Positions 13,936-20,486 of a DNA stretch of 20,486 nt are shown piece after piece (within the stretch, counting starts at the first letter, position 1; the number at the start of each line of letters is the position of its first letter). The stretch lies in the IMG/VR virus record IMGVR_UViG_3300017738_000060, positions 1 through 20,486 of that record; one strand, 5' to 3'. Both the position numbers and the translations under genes were made by a program. The notes beneath the pieces were generated by a model that worked only from the letters and a program-made list of their open reading frames with translations, was not told the origin of the DNA and ran no database searches. The DNA is from a virus.

Positions 13936-14160
13936 ATGACATATATTAAGATAGAGATACCAACAGAATGCAAAGAGTTTACCCAATTAGATTGTGAGGA
14001 ACTAGAACAGTTCATAAGAGATAAACAGTCTGATAGAGTAGCCGATGATTTAACTACTAAAATAAAAAATACATTTGGCAGCAAAGTCAAAGAAGTTGAA
14101 AGTAGAGTTTTTGATATAATCCAATTACATAAATTTCTAGACAATAAAGAGGGGATCTAA
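13936..14160 (+). CDS. 74-aa early protein, unknown
   Basis: A small acidic, helical protein (CEELEQFIRDKQSDRVADDL, then a KVKEVESRVFDIIQLHKF helix). Preceded by AGGAGAGTAAACA, one of the standard ribosome binding cassettes of this module. No family is recognised. Lies between a membrane micro-protein and two further small genes in a run typical of early host-takeover genes. Confidence 0.75.
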   Translation: MTYIKIEIPTECKEFTQLDCEELEQFIRDKQSDRVADDLTTKIKNTFGSKVKEVESRVFDIIQLHKFLDNKEGI

Positions 14161-14163
14161 ACA

Positions 14164-14349
14164 ATGAAACGGATTAGAGTTAAACTAAAAGAAATCAAAC
14201 ATCTTTTAAGACTTAATAGTGATGCTGTTAAACATGGTTTAAGTGAGGGATACTTCCAACAATCCAGACCTGAGACTATAATTGATTGGCATATTAATAA
14301 AACCAGGAAAATCATGCATGAACAATTAAGGGATATACACAATGTCTGA
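14164..14349 (+). CDS. 61-aa basic early protein, unknown
   Basis: Basic N-terminal helix (KRIRVKLKEIKHLLRL), then a GYFQQSRPETIIDWHINKTR segment. Starts four bases after the previous stop with GAGGGGAT upstream. Overlaps the next gene by 8 bases. Function unknown; small basic proteins in early modules often bind host targets, but nothing specific is visible. Confidence 0.7.
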   Translation: MKRIRVKLKEIKHLLRLNSDAVKHGLSEGYFQQSRPETIIDWHINKTRKIMHEQLRDIHNV

Positions 14350-14542
14350 TTTATCTGATGCAATTACAGAAATGATCTGGACGGCAGCCCATAATAATAA
14401 AGATTATGGATTGAAAGAAGCGAAGGTATTATCTGAGACTTTGAAAGTGCCAGTTAAGACTATAATGAAAATCATTCAACATGGCAGAAGAACGCCTAAA
14501 GGTGTTGATTGGGATATTGTAAAGAGTAGGAAAATAAATTAA
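14342..14542 (+). CDS. 66-aa protein, possible helix-turn-helix
   Basis: Residues about 22-50 (GLKEAKVLSETLKVPVKTIM followed by KIIQHGRR) have the spacing of a helix-turn-helix: a helix, a short turn at the Val-Pro-Val region and a basic second helix. Preceded by AGGGAT. Could be a small DNA-binding regulator, but the match is weak and no family is recognised. Confidence 0.65.
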   Translation: MSDLSDAITEMIWTAAHNNKDYGLKEAKVLSETLKVPVKTIMKIIQHGRRTPKGVDWDIVKSRKIN

Positions 14543-14595
14543 TGATGTATCTTATTATTTGGTTTTGTGTTAGTACAATATTAATAAACTTATAG
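14542..14595 (+). CDS. 17-aa hydrophobic micro-ORF
   Basis: Starts on the last base of the previous TAA (TAATG) with two ATGs in a row and codes for an almost wholly hydrophobic peptide (MMYLIIWFCVSTILINL). It stops just before the AGGAGAG site of the next gene. Its length makes chance possible; it is listed because the placement matches that of the other membrane micro-proteins. Confidence 0.3.
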   Translation: MMYLIIWFCVSTILINL

Positions 14596-14604
14596 GAGAG
14601 TAAA

Positions 14605-14757
14605 ATGGATAAAGTAACTAAAAAAGATGTAATGGATGCAATAGAGTATTTTTGGGCAGGTGGATATATTGATGAGTTGACAACTGATAAAAGATTTTAT
14701 ACAGAGATATTATTAAAATGTTGCGCTAAAAAATATAATGTAGTATTAGAAGATTAA
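14605..14757 (+). CDS. 50-aa early protein, unknown
   Basis: Starts after the cassette AGGAGAGTAAA and ends 13 bases before the next ATG. A compact mixed-charge protein with a DAIEYFWAGGYIDEL core and KCCAKKYNVV near the C-terminus. No family recognised. The strong ribosome binding site and tight spacing make it a real gene. Confidence 0.75.
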   Translation: MDKVTKKDVMDAIEYFWAGGYIDELTTDKRFYTEILLKCCAKKYNVVLED

Positions 14758-14769
14758 AGGAGAGTAAAA

Positions 14770-14970
14770 ATGGATTTAGATAAATTTACATTAATGAGTA
14801 AATTAAAACCAGTAGATAGATGGAGGCTTGAGAATATGTATGATGGCCCAATACCTATAGAAGTAATTAAAGGTAAGCTTGCATCATATGAAGGTGAGCC
14901 AGATATTGATAATGCTTACGGGTATAACGGAGCTACAGTAGATCCTAGAAATGAGATAGACGATGACTGA
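14770..14970 (+). CDS. 66-aa acidic early protein, unknown
   Basis: Preceded by AAAGGAGAG. The N-terminus is amphipathic (LDKFTLMSKLKPVDRWRLEN), and the C-terminus is acidic with an AYGYNGATVDPRNEIDDD end. The stop overlaps the start of the next membrane gene by 8 bases. No family recognised. Confidence 0.75.
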   Translation: MDLDKFTLMSKLKPVDRWRLENMYDGPIPIEVIKGKLASYEGEPDIDNAYGYNGATVDPRNEIDDD

Positions 14971-15082
14971 TATTCTAATAGATATAATATTCAGTAATGA
15001 GTTTTTTATAATCATGTGTTGCATCGGATGTGTGGCAGCATACACTTTAGTTAAGATTTACAATGATAAATGGGAAGGATAA
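14963..15082 (+). CDS. 39-aa membrane micro-protein
   Basis: Starts inside the end of the previous gene and codes for one hydrophobic segment (about residues 5-29, including IIMCCIGCVAAYTL with three cysteines), then a short charged tail (KIYNDKWEG). Its last codons carry the AAGGATAAA that serves as ribosome binding site for the next gene. One transmembrane helix is expected. Function unknown. Confidence 0.6.
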   Translation: MTDILIDIIFSNEFFIIMCCIGCVAAYTLVKIYNDKWEG

Positions 15083-15087
15083 AGTAG

Positions 15088-15240
15088 ATGTTTACTGAAA
15101 AGATAAGCCAGGAAAAAGTTGATGAAATAAGACTTGCATTAGAAGCATCTACAGGGTATAAGAGTTCATTAAGTAATTTAGAATTAAAAGCAATTATATA
15201 CTTTGGTAATAAGATAGCAGAGAAAGGATTAAAAGTATGA
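15088..15240 (+). CDS. 50-aa early protein, unknown
   Basis: Helical and charged (KISQEKVDEIRLALEAS, then SNLELKAIIYFGNKIA). AAGGAT lies 8 bases upstream. The TGA overlaps the ATG of the next gene (ATGA), so translation is coupled. No family recognised. Confidence 0.7.
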   Translation: MFTEKISQEKVDEIRLALEASTGYKSSLSNLELKAIIYFGNKIAEKGLKV

Positions 15241-15389
15241 ATAAATTAACCGAAGATTTTGAATTAGTTTGGGATGTTCTACAGGAATATCGTGAAGAGA
15301 CTAAGGCAGTAGGGTTTAAATCAAATGATCGGCGTTGGGAAAAACTCTGCAACGCAATGGCTAGGATTGAGGAGCGAGCCAATGGCTAA
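15237..15389 (+). CDS. 50-aa early protein, unknown
   Basis: Starts by ATGA overlap. An alternating charged and aromatic helix (EDFELVWDVLQEYREETK), then NDRRWEKLCNAMARIEER. It overlaps the next gene by 8 bases. AGAAAGGA lies 9 bases before the start. No family recognised. Confidence 0.7.
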   Translation: MNKLTEDFELVWDVLQEYREETKAVGFKSNDRRWEKLCNAMARIEERANG

Positions 15390-15582
15390 AACAACAACGG
15401 TAATCCAGAGAACCAATCGTTTCACTGGTGAGAAGGATGTAGTAGAGATTGAGAATAAGGCAGCATCGGCAGGCGGTGATGTAAATGGTAGGGTATATAA
15501 ACAATACCTTACAAAGACTATCAAATATAAGTATAAGTTATTAGGTATTCGCGGAACTAAATTAGGAAGGTTTGTAGCGTGA
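15382..15582 (+). CDS. 66-aa basic protein, unknown
   Basis: I choose the ATG at 15382, preceded by GAGGAGC; a longer in-frame start at 15325 would overlap the upstream gene by 65 bases and lacks a clear site. The sequence is beta-like and basic (TTTVIQRTNRFTGEKDVVEI, then KQYLTKTIKYKYKLLGI). Overlaps the next gene by four bases (GTGA). No family recognised. Confidence 0.75.
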   Translation: MAKTTTVIQRTNRFTGEKDVVEIENKAASAGGDVNGRVYKQYLTKTIKYKYKLLGIRGTKLGRFVA

Positions 15583-15797
15583 AGATAGCAAGTAGTTATA
15601 ATCCATTGTATAATGATTTTGCACCAGAGAAAAACTATAAAGATTTAGTTACAATAGGTGATGATCCAAAGATTGCATATCAAGAGAAGGAGATTAATGC
15701 TTTAATGGAAGAGAAAAAAATACTAAACGAACTGCTAACGAAGCAGGACCACATGATTGAAGAACTAGTTAGAAGATTAAAGGAGTTAACACCATGA
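15579..15797 (+). CDS. 72-aa coiled-coil protein, GTG start
   Basis: Starts with GTG in a GTGA overlap, with AGGAAGG 7-13 bases upstream. The C-terminal half (EKEINALMEEKKILNELL, then DHMIEELVRRLKEL) is a strong coiled coil. Function unknown; may oligomerise or bind a partner protein. Confidence 0.75.
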   Translation: MKIASSYNPLYNDFAPEKNYKDLVTIGDDPKIAYQEKEINALMEEKKILNELLTKQDHMIEELVRRLKELTP

Positions 15798-16003
15798 GTA
15801 TAGACCACATAGGCACTAGTACATTATTAAAACATCCTGTATACTCTCCGTCAGGAGACCTGGTTTTACATAAGAGTAAGCTTAGTCATGCACATAAAGC
15901 CCAATCAAATGTACCAGTTCCACCAGTAGAGAAAGCAGATTTCCTGCAGCCGACTAAAGATAATTCAAAATCAATCGGTAAAATTATAGATATAAAGGTA
16001 TAA
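15794..16003 (+). CDS. 69-aa early protein, unknown
   Basis: Starts by ATGA overlap with AAAGGAG upstream. The sequence is Ser/His/Pro/Lys-rich (KHPVYSPSGDLVLHKSKL, then AQSNVPVPPVEKADFLQP) and looks partly disordered. It ends three bases before the MazG-like gene. No family recognised. Confidence 0.7.
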   Translation: MSIDHIGTSTLLKHPVYSPSGDLVLHKSKLSHAHKAQSNVPVPPVEKADFLQPTKDNSKSIGKIIDIKV

Positions 16004-16006
16004 AAA

Positions 16007-16330
16007 ATGAGTGATTTAACAGGCTATCAAATGTGGACGCAATCGACTGCGATATATACTAACCCAATTATCTATCCATCATTGGAGTTAGCAGGTGAAG
16101 TTGGAGAAGTATGTAACCAAGTTAAAAAGATTTATAGAGATGATAATGGAGAGGTTACTTACAAACGTAAAAAAGATTTAGAGAAAGAGTTAGGTGATGT
16201 TCTATGGGCATTAGCTAGACTGATTGATGATCTAGGTTTGGACTTTGATAAAGTTAAAGAACTAAACGTGATGAAGCTAGAAGATAGACTGCAAAGAAAT
16301 GTTATCGGTGGAAGTGGAGATAATAGATGA
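16007..16330 (+). CDS. MazG-like nucleotide pyrophosphohydrolase
   Basis: Cleaves nucleoside triphosphates or related alarmones to monophosphate and pyrophosphate. A 107-aa single MazG-like domain with the all-alpha NTP-pyrophosphatase motif: Glu31 and Glu34 in ELAGEVGEV, then Glu61 and Asp64 in EKELGDVLW, giving the ExxE...ExxD magnesium site. The N-terminus (LTGYQMWTQSTA) is typical. Phage MazG-like proteins are thought to alter host nucleotide or (p)ppGpp pools, or to clear unusual nucleotides. It shares an ATGA overlap with the following membrane micro-gene. Confidence 0.9.
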   Translation: MSDLTGYQMWTQSTAIYTNPIIYPSLELAGEVGEVCNQVKKIYRDDNGEVTYKRKKDLEKELGDVLWALARLIDDLGLDFDKVKELNVMKLEDRLQRNVIGGSGDNR

Positions 16331-16434
16331 TTATGGATGGCGCAGCAGTATGGATTATATCATTATTAATATATGTATTTTTTATGTATAGTGTATATAA
16401 AATGGAGCAATGGAGAGAAGGGGATGGGAAATAA
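16327..16434 (+). CDS. 35-aa membrane micro-protein
   Basis: Begins by ATGA overlap with the MazG-like gene. Residues about 6-21 (AAVWIISLLIYVFFMY) form one membrane segment, followed by a short charged tail (KMEQWREGDGK). It overlaps the start of the next gene by 11 bases; its tail codons carry that gene's GGAG/AGGGG site. Function unknown. Confidence 0.6.
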   Translation: MIMDGAAVWIISLLIYVFFMYSVYKMEQWREGDGK

Positions 16435-16576
16435 GTTAATAGATGATCCCCTCTCAGATATTATAGATGAATGGTTGGAGACTTTTGATGAGTGGGAAGA
16501 AGAAAACATTGATCAAGAGATCCAACCCTATCGCAAAAGACTTGAGAACATCAAAGTATCAGACCAGGATAATTAA
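16424..16576 (+). CDS. 50-aa acidic early protein, unknown
   Basis: A very acidic helix (SDIIDEWLETFDEWEEENID). I choose ATG 16424, preceded by GGAGAGAAGGGG. An in-frame ATG at 16373 would add 17 residues but would lie wholly inside the membrane micro-gene in another frame. The charge resembles small acidic phage proteins that mimic nucleic acid, but this is only suggestive. Confidence 0.65.
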   Translation: MGNKLIDDPLSDIIDEWLETFDEWEEENIDQEIQPYRKRLENIKVSDQDN

Positions 16577-16599
16577 AAATAAAAAGAAAGAGGCTAAGA

Positions 16600-17349
16600 A
16601 TGATCCAAGATTTGATAGACGATCTATTCTTGAGTGATGGTGAAACTAAACGTATCAACTGCCCAAACTGTGCAGGGATAAAAACATTCACCATAACTTG
16701 TAAGGATGGTTTAGTAATCTGGAATTGCTATAAGGCATCGTGCAATGCTAAAGGTGCTACTGCTGTAGCCATGTCTAAAGATGCATTAGTAAATAGAATA
16801 ACCAAACCAGTTGGACTTACAAAGAAAAGAGTAGTGCCGTTGGTAGTACCTTCACATTTCTCTTCTTATTTCCCAGAGAAGATGGTGAGATATATGGATA
16901 AGAATAATGTAACAAAAGCATGGCGAGAGGGGAGGGTAGAGTTATTCCATGATGTTATCCAAGATCGTGCTGTCTTTACAATAGCATCAGCAGGTAGAGC
17001 AGTTGATGCAGTTGGTAGGGCATTAAGTAGAGGAACCAAGTGGCATAAGTATGAGAACACTGGTGAGCCATTCATTGCAGGATATGGTGAGACACTATAC
17101 ATTGTAGAGGATGCAGCCAGTGCTTGTGCAATCAGTCATTATGGTACTGCTATGGCTTTACTTGGTACTGATCTATCAGACAGAGCAATAGGTATAGCTA
17201 AAGGATATTCTAATTGCGTTATCTGTTTAGATAAAGATGCAAGTAGAAAAGCTTTATCGTTGACTAAAAGATTAAAACAATTTACTGAAACAACCATGAA
17301 AGTATTAAAGTATGATCCCAAAGAATATCCACAAGGAGTATTAGCATGA
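16600..17349 (+). CDS. DNA primase (zinc finger plus TOPRIM), stand-alone
   Basis: Makes RNA primers for lagging-strand synthesis. The N-terminus has a zinc ribbon (Cys21, Cys24, Cys43, Cys48, in INCPNC and WNCYKASC). The C-terminal half is a TOPRIM fold with Glu170 (YIVEDAAS) and the metal-binding Asp211 and Asp213 (CLDKDAS). At 249 aa it matches the primase half of T7 gp4 without the helicase. The next gene supplies the helicase and overlaps the stop by four bases (ATGA), so the two are made together as a split primase-helicase. AGAGG precedes the ATG. Confidence 0.88.
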   Translation: MIQDLIDDLFLSDGETKRINCPNCAGIKTFTITCKDGLVIWNCYKASCNAKGATAVAMSKDALVNRITKPVGLTKKRVVPLVVPSHFSSYFPEKMVRYMDKNNVTKAWREGRVELFHDVIQDRAVFTIASAGRAVDAVGRALSRGTKWHKYENTGEPFIAGYGETLYIVEDAASACAISHYGTAMALLGTDLSDRAIGIAKGYSNCVICLDKDASRKALSLTKRLKQFTETTMKVLKYDPKEYPQGVLA

Positions 17350-18611
17350 TGGCAGACATAGTACCATTCAATGAATCACCAAAGCCAGAAGATAGCGTAG
17401 CTAATATGTTACTAGAGTTATTTCTTAATCATAACTTCTGGCGTGATCACAATCACATGATATCAAAAGATTACTTTGAAAAAGAAAGCAAGAAGATCTT
17501 TGATGTAGTAAATAACTCTCACTCTAAGTATGAAAGAGATCTCACTGTAGCTGAAGTCGAGGCATTAATATTTGCAGAGAACCCTATGCTTACTGGATCT
17601 CAGAGGGCAGCCATACTTGATATAACAAGAAGAATGAAGGGTGAGATCAAACCAGACATAGGTTCAGATATTCTTCAGTCTGCATTCAGGGAACATCTAG
17701 GACAGACCATAGCTAACTTAGGTTTACAGTTAATGGATGGGTCAATTAAAAGTTTAGAACCTATTCAAGAACTGTTAGATCAATATGAAGGTGGTATAGA
17801 AGTTCAGGATGATATAGGTTTCATATCAAAAGAATGGGATGATATGTTTAATCCCACCAAACAAACTTATCCGTGGACTTGGAATTTATCTCAACTGCAT
17901 ATGTTATGTCCTGGAATTGGTGCAGGAACTTTAACTACTGTGTTTGCATTGGTCGAAACTGGTAAGTCTGCATTTGCAGTCAGCACTGCATTCTCTCCTA
18001 GAGGTTTTGCTGATCAAGGTGCAAGGGTACTCATGGTATGTAATGAAGAACCTGCTGAGAGAACTATGACAAGGGCAGGTTCTGCTTACTCTGCATTAGA
18101 AGTAGATGAAGCTATGACTGATGGAGTTATGGGTAAAACTTCATGGGCAAAAGTAAAAGATAATATTGAGATGATTAACAGTGACAAGTGTGAATCAATG
18201 GAGAAGCTTAACTCAATTATCGCAAGGTCAGGTCCATTTGATATTGTGATTATAGATCAGTTAGATAAGATGCAAGTAGGTGGTACTTTTCCCAGAGATG
18301 ATTTAAGGTTAAGTGAAATTTATATTAAGGCTAGAACCATAGCTAAGAAACATGAGTTAGCATTGATTGCTGTATCTCAGGCTGATGCTACTGCTGATGG
18401 TAGAACGTCATTAAGGTTTACTCAGATGGCTAACTCTAAGATTGGTAAGGCAGCCGAAGCTGATGTAATCATTGGTATAGGTAAAGAGAATACAGAAGGT
18501 AAAGATGATAACTTCTTGAGGTATCTACACGTATCAAAGAACAAATTAGGAGGGTCACATGGTCGTGCTACAGTACGTATTGAACCAAAAATATCAAGAT
18601 ATGTTGATTGA
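17346..18611 (+). CDS. DnaB-like replicative helicase
   Basis: Unwinds DNA ahead of the polymerase as a RecA-fold ring. The N-terminal part (about 1-150) is helical and DnaB-like. The motor has a Walker A LVETGKSAF (Lys207; Ala in place of the first Gly of the usual motif), Walker B FDIVIIDQLD (Asp304) and the AVSQADATADG strand with Gln/Ser sensor, then SKIGKAAEADVII and a C-terminal HVSKNKLGGSHG with basic residues that may include the arginine finger. At 421 aa it is slightly shorter than bacterial DnaB. The ATG overlaps the primase stop by four bases. Confidence 0.9.
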   Translation: MMADIVPFNESPKPEDSVANMLLELFLNHNFWRDHNHMISKDYFEKESKKIFDVVNNSHSKYERDLTVAEVEALIFAENPMLTGSQRAAILDITRRMKGEIKPDIGSDILQSAFREHLGQTIANLGLQLMDGSIKSLEPIQELLDQYEGGIEVQDDIGFISKEWDDMFNPTKQTYPWTWNLSQLHMLCPGIGAGTLTTVFALVETGKSAFAVSTAFSPRGFADQGARVLMVCNEEPAERTMTRAGSAYSALEVDEAMTDGVMGKTSWAKVKDNIEMINSDKCESMEKLNSIIARSGPFDIVIIDQLDKMQVGGTFPRDDLRLSEIYIKARTIAKKHELALIAVSQADATADGRTSLRFTQMANSKIGKAAEADVIIGIGKENTEGKDDNFLRYLHVSKNKLGGSHGRATVRIEPKISRYVD

Positions 18612-18732
18612 TAGTGCATTTTTTACTTGACATACCTTAAAATTCATGATATATGGGTGAGTTATCAGCTTTAGAGAACCCCTATATACTATATAATAAT
18701 ATATAATATAATACTATATAAGGATATATAAT
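18612..18732 (+). promoter_or_regulatory. Intergenic promoter region upstream of the polymerase genes
   Basis: TTGACA (18627-18632), a 17-bp spacer and TATATG (18650-18655) make a good sigma70-type promoter. It is followed by an A/T-only stretch (18685-18732, TATA-type repeats) and AAGGAT about 8 bases before the next ATG. It separates polymerase expression from the upstream module. No terminator hairpin is seen after the helicase. Confidence 0.6.
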
Positions 18733-18879
18733 ATGCCAAAGAGAAAAAAATCTGGTGCTACTTACACTTCAAAAGGAGAGAGAAGAAACGTAAAGAAATC
18801 AATATTAAAAGCAGTTAAGCGTGATCGTAGTGTTATAGATCGTGTGTTGGATAAACAGGCAGCAGGACTAAAACGATGA
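18733..18879 (+). CDS. 48-aa basic peptide before DNA polymerase
   Basis: A very basic short protein starting MPKRKKSGATYTSKGERR and ending with an amphipathic helix (SVIDRVLDKQAAGLKR). Its TGA overlaps the polymerase ATG (ATGA), so the two are translationally coupled. I recall short basic peptides with TYTSKGERRN in other marine phages, function unknown. It may bind DNA or the polymerase; this is inference from position and charge. Confidence 0.75.
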   Translation: MPKRKKSGATYTSKGERRNVKKSILKAVKRDRSVIDRVLDKQAAGLKR

Positions 18880-20486
18880 CTGAATATGCAGTCGTATTAG
18901 ATCTTGAAATAGATTTAGGAGGTGATCGTAAAGATCCCTCACCATACAACAAGGATAATACGTTCGTAGCATTAGGTTACACACTAAGATCTCCGCATGG
19001 TTATCTTCTTAATGGTAATACTGAAGTAGTTATTTTGAATGTAGAAGATAATAATTTTACTGAGTTTAATACTTTTAAACGTGTATTGAGTAATGCAAAG
19101 TATGTCGTAGCACACAATGCTAAGTTTGATGTTGCGTGGTTACGTGAGATTGGTATTGATTGTGATGTAAAGATTATTGATACCATGATTAATGAATATG
19201 TATTAAGTAAAGGTATCCGTAACAAGCTTAGTCTTGAAGCATTATCTCATAAGTATGATTCTATAAGAAAGCAGGACGTACTAAAGAATATGCTTGATAA
19301 AGGACTAAACTACAGCGATCTTCCTAAAAACCTACAGATCTCATACCTACGTGACGATATACTAGCTACTGCTGATATATTCCAGAAACAAGAAAGATTA
19401 TTCAGAGAGGATGACAACATATCCCTGCTTCCTATAAGAGATCTTATGTGTGAGTTTTGCTCTGTCCTAACAGATATAGAAAGATCTGGTATGGCAATTG
19501 ATATGAATGTCCTTGATCAGGTGGATATAGATTATCAAAGAGAACAGGAAGAACTTACTCGATATCTTCAAACAGAAACCAGGAAACTTATGGGTGATAA
19601 GGATATAAACTTATCTTCTCCTGAACAGTTATCTACTGTTGTGTATTCCTGTAACCTCACAGATAAGAAGCTCTGGAAAGAGGTAATGGATATAGGTGTA
19701 GATGATAAGGGAAAGCCCAAGAGAAGACCTTACATGAAGGATGAGGGTTTCAGATCAGCATTTAAATCTTGCTTCAGTGTTGCATTTAAAACCAGAGCGA
19801 TTAAGTGTGGCAGCTGTTATGGTAAAGGACACTATTATAAAGTTAAGAAGAATGGAGAGAAGTTTAAGAAACCTACTAAATGCGAACACTGCGAAGGACT
19901 AGGTGTACTTTATCTAGAAGTAGATGAGGTAGCAGGGTTACGGATCAGACCTAAGTTAGAACTAGCATCAGCAGGTGGTTTTAAGACTGACAAGATAACA
20001 TTAACTGAGAACATCAAGACAACTACTAATCCACAAGTTAAGAAGTTTCTTGAATCATTAGTTAGGTTGTCTGCAATAGATACTTATCGTGCATCATTTA
20101 TTGAAGGTATAAAGAAAGGTATGAAATCAGATGGTTTACTTCATTCTAATTTTAATCAGTGCATTACTGCAACTGGTCGTTTAAGTAGTTCTAATCCCAA
20201 TCTACAGAATATGCCTAAGGGTAGATTGTTTCCAGTTCGCAAGGCATTTGTAAGTAGATTTGAAGGGGGAACACTTGTCGAAATTGATTACAGTCAACTT
20301 GAGTTTAGAGTTGCAGGAATACTCGCCTCAGATGAAACAGTTAAACAAGAAGTCGAATCTGGTTTTGACGTTCACGCCTACACTGCCAAAGTCCTCTCCG
20401 ACAATGGAGAAGTTACTGACAGAGGAGCAGCAAAAGCTTCTACCTTCCGTCCACTTTACGGTGGAACTCAAGGAACTCCTGCTCAA
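18876..20486 (+). CDS. polA: DNA polymerase I family (family A), partial at right edge, with DnaJ-type zinc insert
   Basis: Replicative phage DNA polymerase; 537 codons are open to the window edge with no stop, so the C-terminus is missing. The 3'-5' exonuclease has motif I LDLEID (Asp9, Glu11), motif II HNAKFDV (Asn81, Asp85) and motif III YLRDD (Tyr157, Asp161). Residues 311-344 carry two CxxCxGxG units (Cys311, Cys314; Cys336, Cys339), a DnaJ-like zinc motif inserted before the fingers region. The polymerase domain then has TATGRLSSSNPNLQNMP (Arg435), motif A VEIDYSQLEFR (Asp471) and motif B RGAAKASTFRPLYGG (Arg516, Lys520, Phe524). Phe524 aligns with E. coli Pol I Phe762. The zinc insert recalls HMO-2011-type phages (from memory). 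Confidence 0.93.
   Translation, partial: MTEYAVVLDLEIDLGGDRKDPSPYNKDNTFVALGYTLRSPHGYLLNGNTEVVILNVEDNNFTEFNTFKRVLSNAKYVVAHNAKFDVAWLREIGIDCDVKIIDTMINEYVLSKGIRNKLSLEALSHKYDSIRKQDVLKNMLDKGLNYSDLPKNLQISYLRDDILATADIFQKQERLFREDDNISLLPIRDLMCEFCSVLTDIERSGMAIDMNVLDQVDIDYQREQEELTRYLQTETRKLMGDKDINLSSPEQLSTVVYSCNLTDKKLWKEVMDIGVDDKGKPKRRPYMKDEGFRSAFKSCFSVAFKTRAIKCGSCYGKGHYYKVKKNGEKFKKPTKCEHCEGLGVLYLEVDEVAGLRIRPKLELASAGGFKTDKITLTENIKTTTNPQVKKFLESLVRLSAIDTYRASFIEGIKKGMKSDGLLHSNFNQCITATGRLSSSNPNLQNMPKGRLFPVRKAFVSRFEGGTLVEIDYSQLEFRVAGILASDETVKQEVESGFDVHAYTAKVLSDNGEVTDRGAAKASTFRPLYGGTQGTPAQ

Noticed and set aside
13792-14363. Hydrophobic minus-strand frames opposite the early genes
   Set aside because: Antisense to genes with good ribosome binding sites on the plus strand; no minus-strand start signals.

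Overview
The window is part of the genome of an AT-rich, double-stranded DNA tailed phage, most likely a marine podovirus. It carries a packaging and virion module on the minus strand (1-10732) and an early/replication module on the plus strand (11783 to the right edge), separated by about 1 kb of regulatory DNA. No rRNA, tRNA, integrase, transposase, CRISPR array or RNA polymerase is visible. A DnaJ-type double CxxCxGxG zinc motif sits inside the family A DNA polymerase. Together with a 725-residue portal, a MazG-like gene, a C5 methyltransferase and many lineage-specific small genes, this recalls the HMO-2011-type podoviruses of marine Alphaproteobacteria. That placement is from memory and was not tested by a search.

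Minus strand, in transcription order from 10732 leftward: a basic conserved 90-aa protein, a cysteine-rich protein, a small protein with an EF-hand loop and Lys/Gly repeats, a 235-aa conserved unknown, two small basic conserved proteins on either side of a 51-aa membrane protein, a basic 255-aa protein with KGG motifs, the small and large terminase subunits, a 25-aa membrane peptide, an HNH protein, the portal, a small downstream protein, and a 961-aa protein with a lysozyme-like N-terminus. Packing is extreme: many genes join by TAG|ATG, TAATG, ATGA or a one-base gap. Three genes get a revised start from this geometry or from Shine-Dalgarno placement (the small terminase, the HNH protein and the 74-aa gene), and the large terminase a one-codon shift.

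The 10733-11782 region holds two good sigma70-like promoters for the minus operon (both TTGACA with a 17-bp spacer), an attenuator-like hairpin just before the first gene, several other inverted repeats, an AT-rich stretch and short direct repeats. It may also hold the replication origin.

Plus strand: a coiled-coil protein, an orphan cytosine-5 DNA methyltransferase, a gene product 88 family protein, a run of very small genes with a nearly uniform GGAGAGTAAA-type ribosome binding site, a MazG-like pyrophosphohydrolase, a stand-alone primase, a DnaB-like helicase, a promoter, a 48-aa basic peptide, and DNA polymerase A running off the right edge. At least five plus-strand genes shorter than 60 codons, plus two on the minus strand, are single-membrane-segment or other micro-proteins that length-limited gene calling would miss.

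The most interesting points are the micro-membrane-protein series, the leader of the late operon, the zinc insert in the polymerase, and the recombinase-like N-terminal extension of the large terminase.
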